From Bemisia tabaci (Eukaryota > Arthropoda > Insecta > Hemiptera > Aleyrodidae): DNA of 64,000 nucleotides. Made by a program: the position numbers and the translations under genes. Positions 1 to 8,917 of this stretch are shown piece after piece. Under the pieces are notes generated by a model. That model worked only from the letters and a program-made list of their open reading frames with translations. It ran no database searches and was not told the origin of the DNA. Numbering within the stretch: the first letter of the stretch is position 1; every line of letters begins with the position of its first letter. The DNA lies in NCBI RefSeq assembly GCF_918797505.1, contig NC_092794.1, positions 69,601,345-69,665,344 of the forward strand. The letters run 5' to 3'.

Positions 1-382
1 GGTCGAGAGACATGGACACTGGTCCACCGGGGACCGGGGACCGAGGCGTTACTGACAAATGAGGCGACAAATTTGTCGCCGAGCGTGAGGCTCAGACGCC
101 GCGGCCGTACCGAAAAATCGTTCGGACGCTTTTCTTGGCCGTCCATAGGGTGTCGCCAAAGTTTATCGTGTAATTATTATGCCCGAAACAAAAGTGCAGC
201 GATTTGGTAAAGGTCTTACGCGGGAAAAAATGTGCGATCATAAGAGCCGAATTTCCTATATCGATGTTCCATATCGACTGAGCTACTCGATCCGTAAATT
301 TTCACAAGTGCAAACGTCCAAAAGCGCAAATTTTCCTTTTGCGCTATTGGGATGATGAGAGTTGCGCAAATGGGTACTATGT
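1..382. other. Left edge, no gene seen
   Basis: This is unique-looking sequence with a GC-rich first ~150 bases. I see no repeat shared with the rest of the window apart from the short palindrome at 63-80, and no convincing reading frame. Confidence 0.4.
63..80. repeat. Perfect 18-bp palindrome
   Basis: The sequence ggcgacaaatttgtcgcc equals its own reverse complement over all 18 bases. It could be a dimeric protein-binding site or chance. No second copy was noticed in the window. Confidence 0.5.
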
Positions 383-628
383 TACCGTGCTAAGCAAGAA
401 CGCCGCAAATCCATCAAGATTTTCCCTCGTTCTTAGGAACTTAACACTCTATGAAATAAAAACTGTTTTACCCATGAACCTCAAATTTTCAAGTTAAGTT
501 CGTGATAGAATTTGCGAAAGAATTCTGGAGAAACATTGCCCCAAGGTACACAAGTTTTTCTGCTATCATACATTATTTCTAAAAAATGTAAAATGGTGTT
601 TACGGCGTTTTTGCGTTGTACGACAGTA
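383..628 (+). mobile_element. MITE family A2, copy a
   Basis: This non-autonomous inverted-repeat element of about 246 bp starts near 'taccgtgctaagcaagaacg' and ends near 'ttgtacgacagta'. The ends are degenerate inverted repeats of the family A type (tactgccgtgctaag). It is a reverse-orientation relative of the copy at 47293-47541: both share the 'ccatcaagattttccctcg' block and the internal segment around 'aaaactgttttacccatg'. No coding capacity. It is probably a Tc1/mariner-type passenger, because its relatives are flanked by TA. Confidence 0.7.
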
Positions 629-1066
629 TGAAGATGAGATACCTCTGCGCTTTTGGGACGAATCTCTTAATTCCCGTTTGTGCTTTTAGGGTCAGCGTTT
701 GCGATTTTCGGTTTTGCGCTTTTGGGCGGTGTCCACTCGATTTCACGAAGCAAAATTCCGGTTCATTAGATCGATTGGACTCCATCATACGATCTAAACG
801 CTCGATCCAAAATTTCCCTTTAACATATCGAATATGTGATTCGAGCGATACGGAACACTGCACGTTCGGCTCAAGCAAGTGGCTCCTTGAAACTTCAATT
901 AAGTTACAAATTGATTTCTTAAAATATTATCGAAACAAACTACTGTGACTCACTCCAGGGATCTATTATTGAGGCTCTTTAATAAAATTTAGCGAGAATT
1001 AATTCGGTACTCCCAGAGATCGATGCTATTTCGGCTTCTACTCTGAACTTCCTCTCATTAGTAAGT
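629..1066. other. No feature seen
   Basis: AT-rich filler between two MITEs. Both strands carry only short open frames with no recognisable protein, and no internal repeat was noticed. Confidence 0.4.
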
Positions 1067-1308
1067 GGACCGCGTTTAGCAGAAAGGAACCAAGCCGCAT
1101 CAGCTATTGCCAAATGTAACTGAGCAATTTAATTTTTCATAAGAGAATGTTTGGGCGGATTTTTTTTGGAAATTGCAGGGAATTTGCTTCGTACTTTGCG
1201 GAAAATTCACTGAAATGTGCACGAAAATCCGCATTTAAAAAATTAAGTTACCCACTTAAATTTGACAATAGGTGATGGGGCTTGGTTCCTTTTCGCGAAA
1301 CAGGGTCT
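1067..1308. mobile_element. MITE family C, copy 1
   Basis: About 242 bp with terminal inverted repeats: 'ggaccgcgtttagcagaaag' plus 'gaaccaagcc' on the left, and 'ggcttggttcc' to 'cagggtct' on the right. The interior is itself palindromic ('tttgcttcgtactttgcgga' and 'ttcactgaaatgtgcacgaa'). Related copies are at 7859-8917, 19149-19395 and 48829-49077, with fragments at 13823 and 35239. No coding capacity; superfamily not assigned. Confidence 0.8.
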
Positions 1309-2104
1309 AATTTTCTAGTGGAAGGAGGTTTGAGGAATAACCGCGGAAAAAAAGAAATGTCTTTGAATCGCCACTATAGAGCATTGAGTTGACTCCGTTC
1401 AGTTACTAACGGTTAGAGTCCAGGTTGTTTTCAATTAGAGTCAACTTGCAGGACACACGGTGATACGGTGGGCGACAGGACAACGCGTCGAATAGCTCAA
1501 TAGCGTGTTGGTCCAGGCTGAGACCCGGTGGTTCCCCGGCTCGGAGAGGCGGAAAAATATCATTTCATGCCCGCAGACATCGTCACCGTCACATAATTGC
1601 TCAGGTGACTAAACAGAAAAAATCAAAATCAAATCGGGAAATAAAAGAATAATGAAAGAGGAGCGAGCCCGGGAGGAGGCGGGGGGGTGTGGGAGGGGGT
1701 CCTCGATCGGGATGGAGATATTCTCGTCGCGACGATCGATATTTTCCCTCGGTGACTCGGAGAGACGGTCGGATTGAAGGCTGAGACCAAGCGGGGTTAC
1801 AGAAAAACCGGAGTTTCCGAGTACTCGAGTGGAAAAAAAATGGATGGCAGTCCTGATTCGCACCTGATCTGGGCGAGGCTGCAGAAAAAAATCCGAAATG
1901 GGAGGTTTGCGGTTACGGCCACCGCCTCTCCTTCTTTCATATTGATTATTAGAAAAGATAAATTGCGATGAAATAGAAAGGGGTGAGCCCACAGATCGGT
2001 CTCTTTAAGTTGATGTAACTTATTCTCTTAAGACCTCTTTGATCAAAATATCCGAGTGAGAGTTGAGATGATTTTTAGGAAAAACATGTAGAATAATGAT
2101 TAGC
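1309..2104. other. No feature seen, mixed composition
   Basis: This spans a moderately GC-rich patch (about 1480-1560) and a G-rich run near 1670-1700. Short frames open on both strands around 1609-1992 look like composition effects. No repeat shared with the rest of the window was seen. Confidence 0.35.
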
Positions 2105-2430
2105 TTTTGCCGAGAAAAGAAGACTTGACTCCATCAGTTTTTTGTGTACGCAACACAAGCTCTAAAGTTGTCAAACAGTGGTATCACCGTAATCACGCGT
2201 ATTTAAAACACACACAAAATATCCTTATTCCGAACACGAAGAGGTGATTCTATCGCTTTGGCAGTTCGCCTGCAATTTTCGGTGTGGGCAACACGGGCTC
2301 CCACGAGATCGAATAGTGGTATCATGATGAAAATACACGCTTACTCCAATGATACACGAAGAATAGCGATTCTTGAGAAGAAGTGACTTTAACTGCGTGT
2401 CAGTTCGCCCTCAAATTTTAGTTTAGGTAG
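2105..2430 (+). repeat. Dispersed tandem repeat W, locus 1
   Basis: Two diverged units and part of a third, spaced about 125-140 bp, carry a block of the form cagtt(t/c)...gtg(t/g)(a/g)(c/g)gcaacac followed by 'agtggtatca'. Anchors lie near 2135, 2261 and 2400. The same block recurs as two units at 57385-57690. Function unknown. The 'aatagtggtatca' part faintly resembles a tRNA D-arm/A box, but no B box follows. Confidence 0.55.
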
Positions 2431-3220
2431 TTTAAAAATCCTAAACTCCTGCTTCCTGTCCTCTTTGCCCTTCGAGGAAACAAAGTGAGCTGACAATCGT
2501 ATAGATAAACTCAGGTCGTTTGGATCCGGAGGGTGGGCGCAATTCCGTTGAGACTGAAGGCTTCCAGCCTTTGATCTAGATGTCAAGCTAAGAGAGAACC
2601 ACGGCGAGTCTTGGGAATCCTAGCATCTCCATAGAGGCATAGACATCCCGGTCCCGACACGGAACGGAGTATGCGAGGAATACTCATCAACACGCATGTC
2701 TGACGCGTTATTAGAGTCAAGAGCTGCCGGTGGTGGCGGTGGCGGGTTAAATCCGATGCGATCCGTGGGGCAGGGGCCCACATTAGCGGCTGATGGGCAG
2801 CCGGCCATTAGACACGGATCTCTGACATTCATTTGTTACGTATTTGTCACGTCGGACCTGGACCAGGCTCTCAGGATGCGCATGGACGTAAGACCTTGTT
2901 CACAACCGCAGACGTGTGTCTAATCCCATTGTGGATAAGGCTCGGGCCCGCACAGAGGACTAGATTATACAGAGTGTCGTTTTCACCATTCGAGAGGTAG
3001 GTCCTCAGCTTGGAAATCGCCTTTAAGAATAGATTCCCAAGTCTTAGTTTTCGTATATTAATTGTAATCATAACTAATTCATGGAAAAAAATGTGTATGT
3101 ACCTCGATAGAGTTTATGGCCAAAAAAGTAGAATTCCCGAATTTGGAATTTTTCGCCTTCTTGCATGGAGCAACGCAGAGCTACATCTTGGACATGCAGC
3201 TCATTTCGTAGCTCCTCCAA
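2431..3220. other. No gene seen; GC-richer patch 2690-2900
   Basis: The patch around 2690-2900 is GC-rich and contains a short GGTGGC run. Open frames on both strands here (75 aa or less) have no recognised domain. Otherwise unremarkable. Confidence 0.35.
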
Positions 3221-3315
3221 TGTAAGGGCTTATCTCGATTACCATGTGAGCCTCGCTTTCCGAGTATTTGAATGCTTTTGGCGGCTCATATGGAAATAAA
3301 GCTACGTCCTTACGT
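3221..3315. mobile_element. Short palindromic element I, copy 1
   Basis: A ~95-bp inverted repeat: 'tgtaagggcttatctcgat' on the left pairs with 'aagctacgtccttacg' on the right, and an inner pair is formed by 'atgtgagcc' and 'ggctcatatgg'. Better-preserved relatives are at 15587-15685 and 28837-28960, with a fragment at 38901. It is hairpin-sized and has no reading frame. Confidence 0.65.
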
Positions 3316-4912
3316 CAGAAAAGCGACGATTTGAGAGTGCTTATTAAATATTATTTGAAGAACGCATCAAACTTCAATTTATCAATTTCTTTTTAATATT
3401 TTTACTACGAAAGATTATCAAATAAAATACATTTCGACGCCTGTGTACAACTAAAAAAACTGGGGAACTAAGATTTTTATAAATTTGCCAACTATGAGGC
3501 AACATGTCAAATACATACCATTAAGTGTACTCAATTTGGAATGTAGGAACTACGATTTCCGATTCCTTAGTAGAGGCTCCTATCCGCGAAGGGAAACTGA
3601 TGGCAGAAACGTTGTTCCTAAAATGAGTCGTAAATAGTAGCTCTCAATAATTCTAAAACGTAGTTCAAATAAAATTCTCGTGAGGGGGATTTCCTGGGAA
3701 TGTAGGACTTAGCGACTCATCATATATCCCAGCGACTTTACCCAATTTTTGTGAGTAAAACCCCTCACTGATTCATCTGTCGGTCGGAGAGCGTCTCTTG
3801 TGCGAGGATGTCAAAATAAAAAAAAAAAAAAAAAAACACGGGTGCTCGAACGTGGCGGAGGGAGGGCTTATCCGTGCCCCGATTGATGTTCCCAATCTTC
3901 AATCAAAGCTCCTTAAACACCGACTCAGCGACATTCCTCCCCCGTGTACAACTGTCCGATTTTTAGGGGGAGGAGCCCAGAGCCCACGTTGTCAATTATC
4001 TTAATAGAGCACTCTGTTGCTCGATGTTTTTCACAGAGAAAATTCATGATTCTTGCCGGTCCGGCAACGTTGCGATGAGAGAGCACACCACTATTTCGTG
4101 GATTGTCACCCGAATCTTTTCAGTTTCATCTGTTGAGTTTTCCACTCGAATTTTCCAACACACTCCCCTTACCAGCTCACGATCCGTATCACCCTAGCCC
4201 CTCATGACAAGTGGAATGATACCTGTTGATTATGGACCACACGCACAGGCTCCATTTCTGGGCGCGCTGAGATTTTGTAATTAGAAGCTGACAATGATAC
4301 GGCAGTTTTTTTCTTCTTCGTTGCATCGAGCAGCAGGTGCATCACATATGATGATTTGGCTCCATTTTAATCGCCTTCATGTGTATCTTGTACCCTCAAC
4401 CGAGTTTTATTTTTCACTTATTTACTTTCTTTTAAAATTTTACTTTAGCATAAGCACATGTCCATAAAGAAAACAAACTTTGATCGAGAGACAAACTTCG
4501 CAACGCAACAGAACATCTTGCATGTAAACCTGACCCTGGCTCTAATTAATATAATCGAAACCAATAATCTCGGTTTCGACTGCGTGTTTTTTGGCGTGCG
4601 GATGCGGATACTGACAAAAAAAATTTTACAATGCTTTTCCAGTTGCGATTCATGAAAGTTGGCGACGAAAATTTTTCAAGTCCATTTAAATTTATGTGAA
4701 ACAATCGATTCTTGGTGAGGAAGCCTGTTTCACCTAGCATCGATAATTTCAAGTGTTTAAATAGAGTAAAAACAGTGTGGCCAACTGGAAAGCTTTGAGA
4801 CTGGGGCTTTTTCCTCGGAAGATCAAAAATATGCAGGGCATGACTTGGAGCAACCATCAAAACTGTTGCATCGATCACCGCTTGTTGTGCTTTTGGAGGG
4901 GCGGTACGTAAT
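3316..4912. other. No feature seen apart from a poly-A run
   Basis: AT-rich filler with an A-run at about 3818-3836. I found no shared repeat, long inverted repeat or credible exon. Confidence 0.35.
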
Positions 4913-4920
4913 GTGCGGTC

Positions 4921-5529
4921 CAGTGGCGTAACGGACTTCCGCTGGGCCCCCCCGCAAAATTTTTTCTAGCCCCCCCCCCCCCCATGTCGATAAAATTCCA
5001 AAATTATCCCCCCCCTCCCCATTATTTTGCCCGAGACATCTCAAATCACGGACTTGGAATGCCTCACCCCATTGGATTAAATGGGGCCCCTAAAGGATCA
5101 AGGATCTAAAGGGTGGCAGGGGCCCAGCCCAGGCCCAAGGATCTACAGAGGGGCGTAGGCCCAAGAATCAAAGGGCCTCCAAGAGCCTTGGGGCCCTTTA
5201 GGTTCTTGGATCTCCCAAAGCCCGAATTACGAAAAGTGACAAAAAAAGAAAAAATGTTTAGTAATCACTGAGTGGACATTGGAAGGCAGGGGCCCTCCAG
5301 CAAACAAAAAGTTAGGAACAGTCCGAAAGAAGTATATAAAATACCCCGTGCTAACAATAAAAATCAGAGGAAGAAGCCCCACCTCGGTAAGTAAAGGCCC
5401 AAAGTTTGAAACCAAAGCTAAGCATAAAAAAGAGAGAGAGAGAAAAAAAAATTCCGGCGGCCGAGGGCCCCCTAGGCGCCTGGGCCCCCCTGCATAGCAG
5501 GGTCTGCGGGGGCGCCCGTTACGCCACTG
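4921..5529. mobile_element. hAT-like non-autonomous element S
   Basis: A 609-bp element with inverted ends 'cagtggcgtaacgg' and 'ccgttacgccactg'. It is flanked by an exact 8-bp direct repeat, gtgcggtc, at 4913-4920 and 5530-5537. CAG...CTG ends with 8-bp duplications are typical of the hAT superfamily. The interior is low-complexity: C and G runs, repeated 'ggcccaaggatc'-like blocks that fold back on 'cttggggcccttta', and an A/G-rich stretch. No transposase sequence is present. The exact target duplication suggests a fairly recent insertion. Confidence 0.85.
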
Positions 5530-5789
5530 GTGCGGTCGGACGCGGGGCGCTGCAGCTGCCAGGTGGGCTCCCCCCCCTCCCCTGAGGGCTCTGCGCCTGC
5601 GGTTTTTTTCAGGGCGGTCCCACAATCAGCCGCTGTAATCCAATTGACGTCGGCGCGAAAAATCACCGCTAAACGGTTCGTCATCGACGCCTCGTCACTT
5701 CGCGCTCCAACTCTCTCAGAGAACCGACAGATAGCGTTTCTCTTCGTTTTCTGTTCCTAATTATTATCTCTATCTAGACTCGTATCCTT

Positions 5790-6313
5790 ACTGAAAAAAT
5801 TATCACAATCTCTAGTATACTTACAGCTGATTTTGGCGCCAGTCATAAGAGCAGTTGCACTAGCTGGAAGTGTAAAGGCACCAACCAGCGGTATACTGCC
5901 GTGCTAAGGAAGAACGCCGTATGAACATTCAGGAGTTGCCAAATTGCCTTCGATAAAATGTATATTTTTTTGGAGAGATATGAATATATGTCCTTGAAAT
6001 TTTTTGGGACTTTACGAGAATTTGCGAACAAAATTATCTGAAAAATTGGAAGGAAAATATTCATAAGTTCATCAGGAAATTTGAGTTTTATCAAAGGAAA
6101 TTTGGCAACGCCTGAAAGTTCATACGGCGTACTTTCTTAGCACAGCAGTATAGTTAATCCAACTTCACTTATGATGACTGCCCGAGGTATGGTTTATTCA
6201 AACACACTTCCAGCTGACATGACCATGCCTCTGGCTCGTGCGACTACACTCTAATATCTGTCGCCAAAATCAGCTGGGAGTATAGTTGGGATTGTGATAC
6301 TTTTTTTTCTGTG
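5790..6313. mobile_element. MITE family B, copy 1, split by an A element
   Basis: The left half (5790-5892) begins 'actgaaaaaattatcacaat' and carries 'gctgattttggcgccagt'. The right half (6151-6313) carries 'tgtcgccaaaatcagctggg' and ends 'gtgatactttttttt'. The intact relative at 40885-41099 has the same arms without the interruption, so the family A element at 5894-6150 inserted later. Confidence 0.8.
5894..6150. mobile_element. MITE family A, copy 1 (nested in B)
   Basis: A 257-bp element with ~50-bp terminal inverted repeats. The left begins 'tactgccgtgctaaggaaga' and the right ends 'ttagcacagcagta'. Both are flanked by TA (5892-5893 and 6151-6152), as expected of Tc1/mariner-type integration. 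The interior is AT-rich and non-coding. Related copies are at 6828-7604, 18027-18283 and 58366-58616. Confidence 0.85.
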
Positions 6314-6827
6314 TTATAATGTGCGTAGTTTGTATGTTTGTGAGCCATGGCCTCTGCTGGAGGCTTCTATATGAAAATTAAATAAATAAATTAAATTATA
6401 AATTTAAAAAAATCAACGTTTAAAAAAAATTCAGGACGGGTCACAGGTGAGACGAAATTGATAACAGCTATATTGAGACTTGAAAGGTGTTACACTAACG
6501 AGGATGTGCGTAGGTGAACTGCATCACGGTTCAACGTGGTAGATCTCGAGGTGCAATTTCCGACCGTATTATCGGCGCGGCCGCGCGCGGTGTGCTGAGC
6601 GGTCCGCTTCAAACGAGGCCGGGTACCGCATGCCGCACTTGCGGTCCTCGGTTCGATACCCGCGGGTCGGCTTTTTCGCGGCGCTTCTGCTGCGGTGCTT
6701 CGGCTCCCGCGCGGGTGGGGACACTTCATTACCGAGAGCGCCCACGCGGAGAGAACGCTGATTTAGGGACAGAAAGTGACGGTGACTAATCCGCTCCGAA
6801 CGAGTGTGCTCGTTGAGGTTAGGACAA
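6314..6827. other. GC-rich patch with a tRNA-like segment
   Basis: After an AT-rich spacer, 6480-6800 becomes strongly GC-rich. Both strands are open for 79-91 aa, without recognised protein content. The notable part is the pol III-like segment described separately at 6592-6676. Confidence 0.4.
6592..6676 (+). other. tRNA-like segment with pol III A and B boxes (possible SINE head or tRNA pseudogene)
   Basis: The sequence gtgctgagcgg at 6592-6602 fits the tRNA A-box pattern at 9 of 11 positions. The sequence ggttcgatacc at 6650-6660 fits the B-box consensus fully, and a run of five T (6672-6676) follows like a pol III terminator. The T-stem and acceptor do not pair well (ccgaccg at 6560 and gggtcgg at 6664 pair at 6 of 7 positions, but they are too far apart for a normal tRNA). 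I therefore infer a tRNA-derived retroposon head or decayed tRNA rather than a working tRNA. Confidence 0.35.
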
Positions 6828-7604
6828 CGCTGCCGGGTTAAGGAACCTTCAAGGTTCCCCTAAGGTGCCGTATGAACCTTCAGGCGTTGCCAAATTTCCC
6901 TCGATAGAGCATGTATTTTTGACAACATGTATGCATATCTCTCCTTGAAATTTTCAGATATTTTAAATCAAATCGAGTGCAAAATGGAGATGTTGCATGT
7001 GTGAGGAATTTGCGATTTGACTGTTGATTCCTACATTAAAGTTCGCAAGAAACACGATGGTGCCTCTGGTTTTCTCTGAAATCATCTCCCAAGCTAAAAA
7101 AACCCCCCAAGTTGAAGCCAAAATGGAGGAGATAACCCAAGCTACCCTGGGAGTCCAAATCTACATCAAGACGAACTCTCCATGCAAAGTTAGGGATCAA
7201 ATATATTAGCAGTGATGCCGTGTTTTCAGTTTTAGAGTCCCTAAATAAAAAGGCCGCCCTGTCAATGTATTTGCTCCCTATCTTTGCATGGAGAGTTTGT
7301 CTTGATGTAGAGGTGGACTTTCAGGATAGCGTGGGACATCCCCTCCATTTTGGCCTCAACTTGAAAGCTTTTTTTGAGCTTGGGAGATGATTTCAGAGAA
7401 AACCAGAGGCACCACCGTGTTTCTCGCGAACTGTTACATAAGAATCAACAGTCAAAACACGAATTCCTCACACATGCAACATCTCCATAATCTGAAAATT
7501 TTGGAAAATAATATTCGCAATTTTCCCAGTAAATTCGGTTTTTATCGGAGGAAACTTGGCAACGTCTAGAGGCTCATACGGCGTTCTTTCTTAGCGCGGC
7601 AGTG
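6828..7604. mobile_element. MITE family A, copy 3, split by a long hairpin
   Basis: The left end (about 6828-6983) has 'ctgccgggttaagga', a small local duplication of the 'cctaagg' type, then 'tgccgtatgaac' and 'caggcgttgccaaattt'. The right end (7489-7604) has 'acttggcaacgtctagag' and 'cggcgttctttcttagcg'. Between them sits a 505-bp foldback sequence (6984-7488) absent from other A copies. Confidence 0.75.
6984..7488. mobile_element. 505-bp foldback element inside an A MITE
   Basis: Two arms of about 220 bp face each other around a ~65-bp spacer. The left arm starts 'atggagatgttgcatgtgtg' and the right arm ends 'cacacatgcaacatctccat'. Pairing continues through 'tgcctctggttttctctgaa' / 'ttcagagaaaaccagaggca' and 'catcaagacgaactctccat' / 'atggagagtttgtcttgatg'. 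Arm identity looks near 90 percent by eye. Transcription from either side would give a long hairpin RNA. No protein match is recognised, and the short frame at 7024-7209 is probably incidental. Confidence 0.85.
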
Positions 7605-7777
7605 TGACAAAGTGGATGAGACAACTCCTCACGCGCATTCACCACGCGCCGCCTAATAACATACGGCTGTGAAAAGCGATTTATCGCTCGAAAAATGCGG
7701 CGCGCGACTGAACTGATCCTCTTTTTGGAACATAACTATACTTAAGTTTCTGTTTGGTTGGTAAGTAGGAGCATCTG

Positions 7778-7858
7778 CACTGTTCAAAATCGAGGAGAGC
7801 AATTCGGTGCCGGTGTCTATAAAACGCCCAAAAAGTTATATGAATGCGAAGTCGAATT
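7778..7858 (+). mobile_element. MITE family E, left-half fragment 1
   Basis: This starts 'cactgttcaaaatcgaggag' and contains 'gcaattcggtgccgg', the diagnostic left half of family E (full copies at 33140 and 46421). It stops at 'gcgaagtcgaatt', where a family C element begins. The same abutment occurs at 35238/35239. Confidence 0.7.
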
Positions 7859-7890
7859 GGACCGCGTTTAGGAAAAAAGAACCAAGCCAC

Positions 7891-8711
7891 CAGGGCCGGA
7901 TTTACCTACTTGCCGCCCATGGGCCGCCGGTATTTTGCCGCCCCCTTCTCATTCGTTTTGAAATATCAATAGCGAGGGAGGGGTGCATAAGACGCGTTTA
8001 CTCGTGTTGGACACATTTTTTAGGAAAGCCCTGTTAACACTACTAGCAAAAGTTCACGGAACTTTGTTCCGTTAAGTTCCGTAAACCTATCTCTGTGTGG
8101 ACAAGGCCTTCCATTCAGAACGAACAAATTATGAAAGAACAAACATAAATGTAGTTTAATGATTTTAACTTCCGCCGTCGCGCCGCGCCGCGCAGCCTGC
8201 ACCGTGTTTGGCGCAATGCGTGAAGTATTCCGACAGTCTTATAGGCGCTGTGCGTTTCACGCCGACCGCTGCTGAACGCACTGTGTTTGACGCAATGCGT
8301 GAAGTATGCACGCAGTCTTGTAGGTGCGAAGCGTTTCGCGTTTGATGCAATGCGTGAAGTATTCGTGCAGTCTTGTAGGCGCTAATATGAATCATATGCC
8401 GACCTCCGCGCCGAGGACTTCTCCTTTTCATCTCAAGTCCTCGTCATCATTTCTCTCTAAGTCGCGCCGTACCAGGCCAAGTTGCGTGTTTGGTTTCTCT
8501 CTTAACTCGACTAATTAAAGTTGCTGTCTCTTGTATCACTGAAAGACGACAAAAGTAGAAATTACTATATTCTCAGGAAATGAGAGATTTCCTCGCCTTT
8601 AATTTTTTTTTCAAAATCCGATTTTTTTAAAAAAAAGTGCAAAATTTGCCGCCCCATTGATTTGCCGCCATGGGCCGCGGCCCATGTGGCCACCCCCTTA
8701 ATCCGGCCCTG
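7891..8711. mobile_element. hAT-like non-autonomous element D, copy 1
   Basis: An 821-bp element with ends 'cagggccggattta' and 'aatccggccctg'. It is flanked by caagccac (7883-7890) and caagctac (8712-8719), an 8-bp duplication with one mismatch. CAG/CTG ends and 8-bp duplications indicate hAT. Inside are diverged copies of a ~79-bp unit around 8200-8390 ('gcaatgcgtgaagtattc') and a smaller G-like inverted repeat (8028-8108). No transposase. D2 (23033) and D3 (29615) are partial relatives in reverse. Confidence 0.85.
8028..8108. mobile_element. Short G-like inverted repeat inside D
   Basis: The ends 'gccctgttaacac' and 'gtgtggacaaggcc' are inverted and resemble the termini of element G (26717-27092). 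The interior 'ttcacggaactttgttccg' is also G-like. It is probably an ancient small insertion carried within D. Confidence 0.5.
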
Positions 8712-8917
8712 CAAGCTACATCAGCTTTTGTCATCTTCAACCGGGCAATTCAATTCTTCACAAGAGAGCGTTTGTGCGGATTCCTTCGAAAATTTTAAGG
8801 AATTTGCTTCGTACTATGCAAAAATGCACTGAATTTTGCACAAAAATCCGCACAATCGTACGCACGTAAAAGATTAAATTGCTAAATTAAATTTGACGAT
8901 AGTTGATGTGGCTTGGA

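Larger units (their letters stand above)
7859..8917. mobile_element. MITE family C, copy 2, split by element D
   Basis: The left part is 7859-7890 ('ggaccgcgtttagg' ... 'gaaccaagccac'). The right part from 8712 continues exactly where the family consensus resumes ('ctacatcagctttt') and runs to 'gtggcttgga', where the terminal repeat is truncated. Removing 7891-8711 plus one 8-bp repeat restores a normal C element. Confidence 0.8.

Noticed and set aside
6592..6676. A functional tRNA gene
   Set aside because: The B box is perfect, but the T-stem and acceptor do not pair and the length is wrong, so only a tRNA-derived relic is supported.
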